Shown here: piece by piece, positions 1 to 7,928 of the stretch
Numbering within the stretch: the first letter of the stretch is position 1
Layout of the letters: each line of letters starts with the position of its first letter
NCBI RefSeq assembly: GCF_029626155.1
Contig: NZ_JARUBL010000001.1
Span: 4,878,501 to 4,942,500 of the forward strand
Length of the DNA: 64,000 nucleotides
Reading direction: 5' to 3'
DNA from: Solwaraspora sp. WMMD1047
Lineage (GTDB): Bacteria > Actinomycetota > Actinomycetes > Mycobacteriales > Micromonosporaceae
The notes under the pieces: generated by a model
The model's database searches: none
Told to the model about the DNA's origin: nothing
What the model saw: the letters and a program-made list of their open reading frames with translations, nothing else
Position numbers and translations under genes: made by a program

Positions 1-97
1 AACCCAGTCTTTCAGTACTGACTTAAACTCCTTCAGCTTATCGATGCAGCCGAGTACTTTCGTGGAATCGTCCACTCTAGAGACCAGAAGGAGCAAA

Positions 98-400
98 ATG
101 AGAATGATGCTTGCGCGGATCGCCGTGCCCCTCGTCGTGACGGGGTCCATTCTCGCCGTGCCAGCCGCCGCCTCAGCCGTCGGTCCTTGCAACAAGAGCG
201 GGACATCCACATCGATCAGCTACACGTGCGCACAGGGGCCAGGGCCGCAGTGGTTCGCAGCAATCGCTTACTGCATTGACGGATCCGGATTCACCTGGTC
301 ACGTCAAGGGCCCGCACGTCACGGGTCCGGAACATCAACCGCCATCTGCACAGGCGGCGCAGGTACTCACCGCTACGCAGACTCGATGGCCGTCTGGTAG
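98..400 (+). CDS. Small secreted peptide, unknown function
   Basis: Encodes about 100 residues. The start ATG at 98 is chosen because GAAGGAG lies 5 bases upstream; an in-frame ATG at 44 has no such site and would bury the signal peptide. Residues 1-28 are a typical Sec signal (Met-Arg start, hydrophobic core, Ala-rich end AAASA before VGPCNKSG). The mature part of about 70 residues is Ser/Thr/Gly-rich with four Cys (GPCNK, YTCAQ, AYCID, AICTG), so two disulfides are plausible. It is likely exported and folded outside the cell. I do not recognise the family. Base composition is lower in G+C than the genes to the right, a possible sign of separate origin. The gene stands alone; the next gene is convergent and 400 bases away. 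Confidence 0.6.
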   Translation: MRMMLARIAVPLVVTGSILAVPAAASAVGPCNKSGTSTSISYTCAQGPGPQWFAAIAYCIDGSGFTWSRQGPARHGSGTSTAICTGGAGTHRYADSMAVW

Positions 401-810
401 TCCTCCAGGCAGCACCAGAATGTCCTGCTCGGCCGCACTGACCAGAAGTCGCCGACGCTAGTGGCGCACCACATCCGACCATGAGGTATGAGGGGGCCTC
501 CGACCTGGCGTGGATTGCAATTCCCGTCCCGACCGGCCGGAGGCCCCCGCTCCCACAACCCCCGCCAATCGATTCTGGCCGGCTACCTACCCAATGGGCT
601 GCCATAGGGCCTGCAGTACGCCAAGGGCGCCAACACCGTCTCCGCTACACCTTGGACGCGTCCGACCATCGAGCCGATGGATACCGTCTGTGAAGAAGAT
701 TCCAGGCGTTTATGACCTGCATTCAACCGGGACCTGTACCTTCGACGGAAAGGGTCACGTCCCCTGAAGTCTTCCAATCAGACGGCGTTGCGGCCAGACC
801 AACACCGCAA
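401..810. other. Gene-poor stretch between small peptide gene and modC
   Basis: About 410 bases with no frame showing the third-position G/C bias of the neighbours. The region is lower in G+C than average. The only clear structure is the hairpin at 492-548. Short open frames here (for example ending at 767 with a Thr-Gly-Thr-Cys-containing tail) could be debris of another small secreted peptide, but nothing supports translation. Confidence 0.5.
492..548. terminator. Hairpin between convergent genes, possible terminator
   Basis: Perfect 11-bp inverted repeat: GGGGGCCTCCG at 492-502 and its complement at 538-548, separated by 35 bases. The loop is longer than usual and there is no T-run. It lies between the plus-strand peptide gene and the minus-strand mod operon, so it could stop transcription in either direction. 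Confidence 0.4.
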
Positions 811-1950
811 TCAACCGGCGGCCGGATAGGCGCGGGTCTCGGCGGCCTTGACCGCCGCCCAGACCGGCTGGCCGGGCAGCAGGTTCAGTTGGCTGGCGGC
901 GGCCGGGGTGACGTCGGCGGCGGCGGTGATCGGGCCGGTCACCTGGATGCGCAGGTTGTCGCCGTGGCGCTGGATCCCGGCGATCGTCGCCGGCCAGGTG
1001 TTGCGAGGACTGCCGTCGGGCCGGGTCGCGTGCAGTGCCACGGCGCTGGGCGGGAACGCGACGAACACCTCGCCGTCGGTCGGGTCGGCGACGGTGAGGG
1101 TGAGACCGGAGTCGAGGGTCACGCGGTGCCGGTCGGCCCGCCCCCGGTAGAGGTTCAGCCCGACCAGCCGGGCCACGTAGTCGGTGCGGGGGCGCGCGGT
1201 GACGGTGGCCGCGTCGCCCTCCTGCACCACCCGGCCGTCCTCGATGATGACCAGCCGGTCGGCCAGCACCAGCGCGTCGAGCGGATCGTGGGTGACCAGC
1301 AGCGTGGCGCCCGGGTGGTCGGTCAGGTGCCGGTGCAGCTGGGCCCGGGTGTCCAACCGGGTGCGGGCGTCCAGCGCGGCGAGCGGCTCGTCGAGCAGCA
1401 GCAGGGCCGGGTCGACGGCGAGCGCCCGGGCCAGCGCGACCCGTTGGGCCTGACCGCCGGAGAGCTGCGGGGGCCGGCGGCGGGCGTGTTCGGTCAGGCC
1501 GACCCGGTCCAGCCAGCCGGCCGCCCGGTCGCGGGCCCGGCGCCGGTCGACGCCGTGCCGGCGCGGGCCGAAGGCGACGTTGTCCAGCGCGCTCAGGTGC
1601 GGGAACAGCAGGTAGTCCTGGAAGACGACCCCGATCGGGCGCCGCTCGGCCGGCGTGAACGCCCGACTCCCCGGCCGGTCGAGGTCGGCGCCGGCGAGGG
1701 TGACGTGCCCGGCCGTCAGCGGTTGCAGGCCGGCGAGGGCGCGCAGCGCGGTGGTCTTGCCGGCCCCGTTCGGGCCGAGCAGCGCCACCACCTCACCGGC
1801 GGCGATGGTCAGCGGCACGTCGAGCCGGAACTCACCCCGGTCGACGGTCAGCCGCGCGTCGAGCAGCGGCGACGCGCCGGCCCGCTGCGCGGCGCCGACC
1901 GGCACGGCACGATCGCGCGGACCGTCCGGCGTCGGCCGTCTGCCGGTCAT
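811..1950 (-). CDS. modC: Molybdate ABC transporter ATP-binding protein ModC
   Basis: Cytoplasmic ATPase that powers molybdate import with ModB. The 379-residue product has Walker A GPNGAGKT (residues 59-66), the Q-loop near FQDYLLF, the ABC signature LSGGQ (163-167), Walker B LLLLDEP (183-189) and a C-terminal TOBE-like region (about 295-379), where ModC proteins bind oxyanion for feedback control. The start ATG at 1950 overlaps the modB stop in an ATGA arrangement (1947-1950), so the two are translationally coupled. It is last in the operon regulator-modA-modB-modC. Family assignment is firm; molybdate versus tungstate is inferred from the whole operon. Confidence 0.9.
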   Translation of the reverse strand: MTGRRPTPDGPRDRAVPVGAAQRAGASPLLDARLTVDRGEFRLDVPLTIAAGEVVALLGPNGAGKTTALRALAGLQPLTAGHVTLAGADLDRPGSRAFTPAERRPIGVVFQDYLLFPHLSALDNVAFGPRRHGVDRRRARDRAAGWLDRVGLTEHARRRPPQLSGGQAQRVALARALAVDPALLLLDEPLAALDARTRLDTRAQLHRHLTDHPGATLLVTHDPLDALVLADRLVIIEDGRVVQEGDAATVTARPRTDYVARLVGLNLYRGRADRHRVTLDSGLTLTVADPTDGEVFVAFPPSAVALHATRPDGSPRNTWPATIAGIQRHGDNLRIQVTGPITAAADVTPAAASQLNLLPGQPVWAAVKAAETRAYPAAG

Positions 1951-2726
1951 GAGCTGGTCAGCCAGCGGTCGCGTAGCCCGGCGAGGATCGTCACCGAGAC
2001 GGTCAGCAGGATCAGGCTGAGCACGATGGCGGCCTCCAGGTCGGTCTCCAGGGCCAGGTAGACCGCCAGCGGCATGGTCTGGGTGCGGCCCGGGAAGTTT
2101 CCCGCGAAGGTGATGGTGGCGCCGAACTCGCCGAGGGCGCGGGCCCAGCAGAGCACCGCGCCGGCGGCGATGCCGGGGGCGACCAGCGGCAGGGTGACGT
2201 GGGTGAAGGTGGTCCACCGGCCGGCGCCGAGGGTGGCGGCGGCCTCCTCGTACCGGGTGTCGGCGCCGCGCAGCGCGCCCTCCACGGAGATCACCAGGAA
2301 CGGCATTGCGACGAACGCCTCGGCCAGCACCACCCCGGTGGTGGTGAACGGCAGGGTGATCCCGAAGGTGGTGTCCAGCCAGGAGCCGACGATGCCTCGG
2401 CGGCCGAAGACCAGCAGCAGGGCGACGCCGCCGACCACCGGCGGCAGCACCAGCGGGACGGTCACCAGCGCCCGTACCAGCCGGCGGCCGGGGAACTCGA
2501 CCCGGGCCAGCAGCCAGGCCAGCGGTACCCCGAGGACCAGGCAGAGCCCGGTGGCGACCGAGGCGGTCCGTAGCGACAGCCACAGGGCGGTGAGCACGCC
2601 CGGCTCGGTCAGCCGCTCGGGCAGGTCGGCCCAGGGCGTCCGGACGAGCAGCCCGGCCAGCGGCAGCACCAGGAACGCCAGCCCGAGTCCGGCCGGCACC
2701 AGCAGCGCCAGCGGCGGTCGGCGCAT
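1947..2726 (-). CDS. modB: Molybdate ABC transporter permease ModB
   Basis: Inner-membrane channel of the molybdate importer, 259 residues, close to the family length. Several hydrophobic helices are visible (LALLVPAGLGLAFLVLPLAG near the N-terminus, VPLVLPPVVGGVALLLVFG mid-protein, AIVLSLILLTVSVTILAGL at the end). The ATPase-contact EAA loop reads EEAAATLGAGRWTTF, and ARALGEFGATITFAG is characteristic of ModB/CysT-type permeases. The start ATG at 2726 lies two bases after the modA stop. An in-frame upstream extension would run antisense-like through modA and is rejected. The 3' end overlaps modC by four bases. Confidence 0.9.
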   Translation of the reverse strand: MRRPPLALLVPAGLGLAFLVLPLAGLLVRTPWADLPERLTEPGVLTALWLSLRTASVATGLCLVLGVPLAWLLARVEFPGRRLVRALVTVPLVLPPVVGGVALLLVFGRRGIVGSWLDTTFGITLPFTTTGVVLAEAFVAMPFLVISVEGALRGADTRYEEAAATLGAGRWTTFTHVTLPLVAPGIAAGAVLCWARALGEFGATITFAGNFPGRTQTMPLAVYLALETDLEAAIVLSLILLTVSVTILAGLRDRWLTSS

Positions 2727-2728
2727 CG

Positions 2729-3550
2729 TCACGGCACCTGGAAGCCGGCGTCGGTGAGGACGGTCCGGCCCCGGTCGGAGAGGACGAAGTTGACGAACGC
2801 CTGCGCACCGTCGGGGTTGGGCGCGTCGGTGAGGACGACGATCGGATAGTCGTTGACGGCGCCCGCCGACTCCGGGAACTCCACTGCGTCCACATCGTCG
2901 GCGGCAGCCCGCGCGTCGGTGCGGTAGACCAGCGCGGCGTCCACCTCGCCCAGCCGCACCTTCGACAGCGCAGCCTTCACGTCCTGCTCCAGGGTCACCG
3001 GGGTCAGCGTGACACCGGCCGCGTCGAGTGCCTTCCTCGCCGCCGCGCCGCAGGGCACCTGCTCGGCGCAGAGCGCCACCTTGACGTCGGGTCCGGTCAG
3101 GTCGGCCAGGCTGGTGACCGCGCCGGGGTTGCTCTCGGGTACGGCGATGACGAGCTGGTTGCGGGCGAAGGTGGCCGGGCTGCCGGCACCGTTGCCGACG
3201 TCGGTGACGGTCGCCATGTTGGCCGGCGCGGCGGCGGCGAAGACGTCGACCGGGGCGCCCTGGTTGATCTGGGTGGCCAGCGCGGAGCTGCCGGCGAAGT
3301 TGACGACCACCGTCGCGCCCGGGTTCGCGGCCTCGAAGGCGGTGCCGAGCTGGGTGAACGACTCGGTGAGGGAGGCCGCCGCGAAGACGGTGACGGTGCC
3401 GGTGACCCCGGCGCCGGACGGCGATCCGGCCGCGTCCGGGGCGCCACCGCACCCGGCGGCAAGCGTCGCGGCGAGGACGAACCCGAGCGCGGCCGCCGGC
3501 CGGCCGGTTCGCGCCCGCCGGCCGGCGCGAACCGTGGATCGCGCGATCAC
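2729..3550 (-). CDS. modA: Molybdate-binding lipoprotein ModA
   Basis: Extracytoplasmic molybdate-binding protein, 273 residues from a GTG at 3550. The N-terminus has arginines, a hydrophobic segment (AAALGFVLAATLAAGC) and a lipobox-like LAAGC, so it is a lipid-anchored precursor. The mature part begins with VTVFAAASLTESF, the usual ModA opening, and contains VNFAGSSALATQI (oxyanion-binding Ser) and GEVDAALVYRTDA, typical of the family. No ATG fits the signal peptide, so GTG is preferred. A short direct repeat around 3545-3615 (two copies of a DPEHPV-like coding unit) lies at the regulator-modA junction. Confidence 0.88.
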   Translation of the reverse strand: MIARSTVRAGRRARTGRPAAALGFVLAATLAAGCGGAPDAAGSPSGAGVTGTVTVFAAASLTESFTQLGTAFEAANPGATVVVNFAGSSALATQINQGAPVDVFAAAAPANMATVTDVGNGAGSPATFARNQLVIAVPESNPGAVTSLADLTGPDVKVALCAEQVPCGAAARKALDAAGVTLTPVTLEQDVKAALSKVRLGEVDAALVYRTDARAAADDVDAVEFPESAGAVNDYPIVVLTDAPNPDGAQAFVNFVLSDRGRTVLTDAGFQVP

Positions 3551-3597
3551 CGGATGCTCCGGGTCTCGCCGGCCAGCGGTCGCCCCGGATGGCGCGG

Positions 3598-4023
3598 TCA
3601 CGGGGTGCTCCGGGTCCGGACGGGCGTCGGCGGGGCGGCTTTCTCCACCACGACGGTCGTCGACTTGATCACCGCGACCGCGACCGAGCCGACCGCCAGG
3701 TCCAGTGCCTCGACGGCCTCGCGACTCATCAGGGAGACGATCCGGAACGGTCCGGCCTGGATGTCGACCTGGGCCATCACGGTGTCCTTCACCACGGCGG
3801 TGACGATGCCGCGTAGCCGGTTGCGGGCCGAGGAGTCGCCGGCACGGCCGTCCGGCTCGTCGCCCGCCCGCCGGGCGAAAGCGGCCAGGTCGACGCCGTC
3901 GATCACCCGGTGGCCGTGCTCGTCCCGGGCCGCCGACAGCCGGCCGGCGTCGACCCACCGCCGGACGGTGTCGGTGCTCACGCCCAGCAGCTCGGCCGCC
4001 TCACCGATCCGAAACTGCCCCAT
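3598..4023 (-). CDS. HTH-TOBE (ModE-like) molybdate regulator
   Basis: A 141-residue protein with an N-terminal MerR/excisionase-like helix-turn-helix ([20 protein letters not shown], residues 4-23), a short linker and a C-terminal single TOBE/Mop domain (about 72-137, with [19 protein letters not shown]). Proteins of this build precede modABC in many actinobacteria and are thought to couple molybdate sensing to transcription. Here it is the first gene of the mod operon. ATG 4023 is chosen; another ATG is four codons upstream. A TATGGT box sits nine bases before the chosen start, so the transcript may have almost no leader. Function is inferred from domains and position. Confidence 0.8.
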   Translation of the reverse strand: MGQFRIGEAAELLGVSTDTVRRWVDAGRLSAARDEHGHRVIDGVDLAAFARRAGDEPDGRAGDSSARNRLRGIVTAVVKDTVMAQVDIQAGPFRIVSLMSREAVEALDLAVGSVAVAVIKSTTVVVEKAAPPTPVRTRSTP

Positions 4024-4185
4024 GCGACAGACCATACCGTTGGCATCCGCGACAGGAAACTGCTGGACATGCTCGCAGTTGCGTCATCGAAGGACCGCCA
4101 CGGCGACTCGACGCCAGGGGTCGGGGCGGGAAACCGGAAGCGGTGCGCCGGAACAGATTCGCGGCCGGACGCGTTGAATGATCTT

Positions 4186-5205
4186 GTGATCGACGTACCG
4201 TTGTCTGTTCTTGATCTTGCTCCGGTGGCGGCCGGCACCACCGCCGGCCAGGCCCTGCGGCACACCACCGAGCTGGCCCGGCGCACCGAGGAGCTGGGCT
4301 ACCACCGGTTTTGGGTGGCCGAACACCACAACATGCCGGCGATCGCCAGTTCGGCGCCGGCGGTGCTGATCGCCCACCTGGCGGCGGCCACCACCCGGAT
4401 CCGGGTCGGCTCCGGCGGGGTGATGCTGCCCAACCACGCGCCGCTGGTGGTGGCCGAGCAGTTCGGCACCCTGGAGGCACTGCACCCGGGCCGGATCGAC
4501 CTGGGCATCGGCCGGGCGCCCGGCACCGACCAGGTGACCGCGCTGGCGCTGCGCCGGACGATGGAAGGGCTCTCCGCGGAGGGCTTCCCGCAGGAGCTGG
4601 CCGACCTGGAGAGCTATTTCACCGGAGAACGGGCCGGGCCGATCCTGGCCACCCCGGGCCGGGGCGACCGGCCAGCCATCTGGCTGCTCGGCTCGAGCGG
4701 ATTCAGCGCACAGCTCGCCGGCCGGCTCGGCCTGCCGTTCTCGTTCGCCCACCATTTCAGCGCCGCGAACACGCTGCCCGCGCTGGCGCTGTACCGGCAG
4801 AACTTCCGGCCGTCGCGCTGGCTGGACAAGCCGTACGCGATGGTCGCCGTCAACGCGGTCTGCGCCGATACCGACGAGCGGGCCGAATGGCTGTCCGGGC
4901 CGGCCGTGCTGTCGTTCCTGCGGTTGCGGTCCGGCCGGCCGCAGCCGCTGGCCACCCCGGAGGAGGCCGCCGCCTACCCCTACACGGAGGCGGAGCGGCA
5001 GTTCGCCCTCGACCGCCGGACCGGGCAGGCGATGGGCTCGCCGGAGACGGTCCGCCGGCAACTGACCGAGCTGCTGGCCCGCACCGGCGCGGACGAGCTG
5101 ATGCTCACCGCCCTGGTTTACGACCTCGCCGACCGGGTGCGCTCGTACGAATTGATCGCGGAAAAGGTGGCCGGCGGATTGCATCGACAAACGTCGGGGT
5201 CGTGA
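4186..5205 (+). CDS. LLM-class flavin-dependent oxidoreductase (luciferase-like)
   Basis: A 339-residue bacterial luciferase-like monooxygenase, predicted cytosolic, using reduced flavin and O2. Family motifs seen: [11 protein letters not shown] at the N-terminus, [20 protein letters not shown] (about 35-54), [20 protein letters not shown] and [13 protein letters not shown]. The GTG at 4186 is chosen because most homologues start two or three residues before this PLSVLDL motif; TTG 4174 is an alternative. The long in-frame extension upstream is antisense to the regulator and lacks coding features. The substrate cannot be told from sequence. It is transcribed divergently from the mod operon and ends at a hairpin. 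Confidence 0.8.
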   Translation: MIDVPLSVLDLAPVAAGTTAGQALRHTTELARRTEELGYHRFWVAEHHNMPAIASSAPAVLIAHLAAATTRIRVGSGGVMLPNHAPLVVAEQFGTLEALHPGRIDLGIGRAPGTDQVTALALRRTMEGLSAEGFPQELADLESYFTGERAGPILATPGRGDRPAIWLLGSSGFSAQLAGRLGLPFSFAHHFSAANTLPALALYRQNFRPSRWLDKPYAMVAVNAVCADTDERAEWLSGPAVLSFLRLRSGRPQPLATPEEAAAYPYTEAERQFALDRRTGQAMGSPETVRRQLTELLARTGADELMLTALVYDLADRVRSYELIAEKVAGGLHRQTSGS

Positions 5206-5319
5206 AACAGGAACTTCATCCCACCGTCACGGCTCCGTCCCGGAACGGCGCCTAGAGTAATACCCGGTGGTGGTTCGACGAGCGCGGTCGGGACGGGCTG
5301 CGCTATGTCGCGGTGTGTG

Positions 5320-5369
5320 TCGCGCCGGGTCGGTACGAGCGGATTCCGCTCCTTACCGGCCCGGCGCGA
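5320..5369. terminator. Bidirectional hairpin terminator
   Basis: Inverted repeat with 16-base arms (5320-5335 and 5354-5369, one mismatch) and an 18-base loop, followed on the plus strand by CTGTTTTCC. It lies between the convergent monooxygenase and rhamnogalacturonan lyase genes. Confidence 0.7.
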
Positions 5370-5394
5370 CTGTTTTCCGGTCAGGCTTTTCCCG

Positions 5395-7680
5395 TCAGCG
5401 GACGTAGATGTTCGGCTGCGCCGGGGTGCTCATGCCGTTTCCGATGAAGAAACTCGGATGCGGCGGCTGGTTGTAGGCGGTGTTCTGCCACGCGATCGCC
5501 ACCCGGTACTGCGCATCGTGCAGCAGGGTGTGGATCCGCCGGTCGGTCTGGTGTGGGGTGGCGTAGATCCGCAGCGCCGACGAGTCGCTGGTCCGCCAGA
5601 TCACCTCCTCCCGCCAGTCCCCGAACAGGTCGCCGGAGAGCGCCGGGGTGGCCTTGGTGCCGTTGTTGGCGGCGACCCCGCTGCCGGTGAGCAGCCGGGT
5701 GTCACCGGAGGTGCCGTACTTGTCGATCCTGGTCTGGTCCAGCAGTTCCCGCACCGGATCCCCGTCCCACCAGGCCAGGAAGTTCGCCGACGACGGCTTG
5801 CGGCCGATATTCGACCCGGTCGGGCTGCGCAGTCCGTCCACGGCGTTCGACCAGGACTCGGCGCCCGCGCTGCCGGCGTAGATGTCGCCCGAGACGCCCC
5901 GGCCGTTGTCACCACCGGCGGCGGTGGACCAGATGACCTGCCCGGTCCGGGCGTCGATCATCGCCGACGACGGCTTGGACCCGTCCTCCTGCACCTTGAA
6001 GTACTCCAGCCCGGGCCGGCTCGGGTTCAGATCCCCGACGTGTCCGGCGTCGCCGTGCCCGAGGCCGCTGTTCCACAGCCCGCTGCCGTTGTCGTTGATG
6101 GTGGCCGCGCCGTAGACGATCTCGTCCCGACCGTCGGCGTCCACGTCGGCGATGGAGAGGCTGTGGTTGCCCTGCCCGGCGTAGGAGCCGTTGCCCGAGG
6201 AGTTGGAGTCGAAGACCCAGCGCTGGGTCAGGCTGCCGTTGCGGAAATCCCAGGCGGCGACCACCGCGCGGGTGTAGTAGCCCCGGGCCATGATCAGCGA
6301 CGGCCGCTGGCCGTCCAGGTACGCGGTGCCGGCCAGGAACCGGTCCACCCGGTTGCCGTACGAGTCACCCCAGGACGAGACGTTCCCCCGGGCCGGCACG
6401 TAGTTGACGGTGGAGGCGACCGCGCCGGTCTGGCCGTTGAACATGGTCAGGTACTCGGGGCCGGCGAGCACGTAGCCGGACGAGTTGCGGTGGTCCGCCG
6501 ACGCGGAGCCGATCACCTGCCCGGTGCCCGAGCGGGTGCCGTCGGCGGTCTTCATCGCCACCTCGGCGCGGCCGTCGCCGTCGTAGTCGTACACCTGGAA
6601 CTGGGTGTAGTGCGCCCCGGCCCGGATGTTGCGGCCCAGGTCGATGCGCCACAGCCGGGTGCCGTCGAGCCGGTACGCGTCGACGTAGACGTTGCCGGTG
6701 TAGCCGGACTGGGAGTTGTCCTTGGCGTTGGACGGGTCCCACTTGAGGACGATCTCGTACTGGCCGTCGCCGTCGAGGTCACCGACGGAGGCGTCGTTTG
6801 CCGAGTAGCTGTACGACTCGCCGGACGGCGTCGTCCCGCCGGGCGGTACCTGCAGCCGCACGTCCAGGTAGCCGTTGGTGAACTGCAACGCCGGTCCGGA
6901 AGGGGCCTGCTCGGCGCCGTTCACCACGGCCCGGACCGTGTACGCGGAACCGGCCGCCGCCCCGGAGTCGAGATAGTTGGTGGAGTTGGTGATCGGGGTG
7001 GAGTTGACCCGGGTGCCGCCCCGGTAGACGTTGAAGCCGGTGCCGGCCGCCTCGGTGCCCAGCAGCCGCCAGGAAACCAGGTTGCCCGAGCCGGACCGGA
7101 CACTGATCAGACCCCGGTCCAGGTCCTCCATCTGCTTCGCCCCGGCCGGCGGCGGCCCGGTGGTCGGCGGCGGCGTGGTCGGGGGCGGCGTGGTGGGCGG
7201 TGGGGTGGTGGGTGGCGGCGTGGTGGGCGGCGGGCCGGTGGTCGGCGGCGGGGTCGTCGGGGTCACGCCGCCGGTGCAGGTGGTGCCGTTGACCGCGAAG
7301 CTCGCCGGCACCGGGTTGGAGCCGGTCCACGACCCGTTGAAGCCGAACGAGGTGCTGGCGTTGGTGGCCAGGTTGCCGTTGTAGCTGACGTTCGTGGCGG
7401 TGACGTTGGCGCCGGACTGGGTGACGGTGGCGTTCCACGCCTGGGTGATGGTCTGGCCGGCGCCGTAGGCCCAGGTGACCGACCAGCCGGTGAGCGGGTC
7501 GCCGAGGTTGGTGACGGTGACGTTCGCCCCGAAGCCGCCGGACCACTGGCTGGCGATCTGGTAGTCGACCCGGCAGCCGGCGGCGGCCGAGGCGACGGTG
7601 GCGAAGCAGACGCCGGCGCCGGCGACGAGCACGCTGGTGCCGGCGGCGAGCAGGGCGGTTCGATGTCGCGAGATGCGCAT
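5395..7680 (-). CDS. Secreted rhamnogalacturonan lyase (PL11) with N-terminal CBM2
   Basis: Secreted 761-residue enzyme cleaving the rhamnogalacturonan I backbone of pectin by beta-elimination. Order: Sec signal 1-34 (ends ATVASAAAG); CBM2 cellulose-binding module about 35-138 (CRVDYQIASQWSGGF, NLGDPLTGWSVTW, closing Cys in TTCTG); Pro/Thr/Gly linker about 140-178; PL11 propeller from about 180 to the end. Blades carry repeated calcium-type loops (DLDGDGQYE, DYDGDGRAE, DVDADGRDE). GLISVRSGSGNLVSWR and the end QPNIYVR are typical of YesW-like lyases. The CBM2 would tether it to cellulose in walls. A LacI-type operator lies 144 bases upstream. The substrate call is by family. Confidence 0.9.
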   Translation of the reverse strand: MRISRHRTALLAAGTSVLVAGAGVCFATVASAAAGCRVDYQIASQWSGGFGANVTVTNLGDPLTGWSVTWAYGAGQTITQAWNATVTQSGANVTATNVSYNGNLATNASTSFGFNGSWTGSNPVPASFAVNGTTCTGGVTPTTPPPTTGPPPTTPPPTTPPPTTPPPTTPPPTTGPPPAGAKQMEDLDRGLISVRSGSGNLVSWRLLGTEAAGTGFNVYRGGTRVNSTPITNSTNYLDSGAAAGSAYTVRAVVNGAEQAPSGPALQFTNGYLDVRLQVPPGGTTPSGESYSYSANDASVGDLDGDGQYEIVLKWDPSNAKDNSQSGYTGNVYVDAYRLDGTRLWRIDLGRNIRAGAHYTQFQVYDYDGDGRAEVAMKTADGTRSGTGQVIGSASADHRNSSGYVLAGPEYLTMFNGQTGAVASTVNYVPARGNVSSWGDSYGNRVDRFLAGTAYLDGQRPSLIMARGYYTRAVVAAWDFRNGSLTQRWVFDSNSSGNGSYAGQGNHSLSIADVDADGRDEIVYGAATINDNGSGLWNSGLGHGDAGHVGDLNPSRPGLEYFKVQEDGSKPSSAMIDARTGQVIWSTAAGGDNGRGVSGDIYAGSAGAESWSNAVDGLRSPTGSNIGRKPSSANFLAWWDGDPVRELLDQTRIDKYGTSGDTRLLTGSGVAANNGTKATPALSGDLFGDWREEVIWRTSDSSALRIYATPHQTDRRIHTLLHDAQYRVAIAWQNTAYNQPPHPSFFIGNGMSTPAQPNIYVR

Positions 7681-7823
7681 GCTGACTCCGATGGTGGCGG
7701 TGCGCGGCGCCGCCCGACGCGACCCTTGCCCGGGTCGGCCGCGGTGCCGCGCCGACGGGGATGGAACGATTCAAACCCCGCTGACTATCGATGGATGCCA
7801 ACTCCTGCGCACCAGCATGCTAA

Positions 7824-7837
7824 GGCAACCGCTTTCC
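7824..7837. promoter_or_regulatory. LacI-type operator upstream of the PL11 gene
   Basis: GGCAACCGCTTTCC fits the imperfect palindrome GG-n-AA-n-CG-n-TT-n-CC with a central CG, the usual LacI-family shape in actinobacteria. It lies upstream of the lyase start on the minus strand. Which regulator binds is unknown; it differs from the palindromes near the two LacI genes in this window. Confidence 0.5.
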
Positions 7838-7858
7838 CGAGACAACACCAACCGGCCG

Positions 7859-7928
7859 TTCACGATCGTCAGGACATCCGGCACGCCAAACGCGCATCAG
7901 ACGTGCCGAATGTCCTGAGGATCGTGAA
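7859..7928. terminator. 27-bp inverted repeat at the end of the GH42 gene
   Basis: Arms 7859-7885 and 7902-7928 are complementary at 25 of 27 positions, with a 16-base loop. The right arm encodes the last residues of the GH42 protein, whose stop (7897-7899) falls in the loop. Position and strength suggest a terminator for GH42 that also separates it from the PL11 promoter; no T-run follows. Confidence 0.6.

Noticed and set aside
510-767. Second small secreted peptide gene
   Set aside because: No signal peptide, ribosome site or codon bias; only a short Cys-containing tail looks protein-like.
712-2061. 449-codon frame antisense to modC
   Set aside because: Shadow of modC; no ribosome site or recognisable domain.
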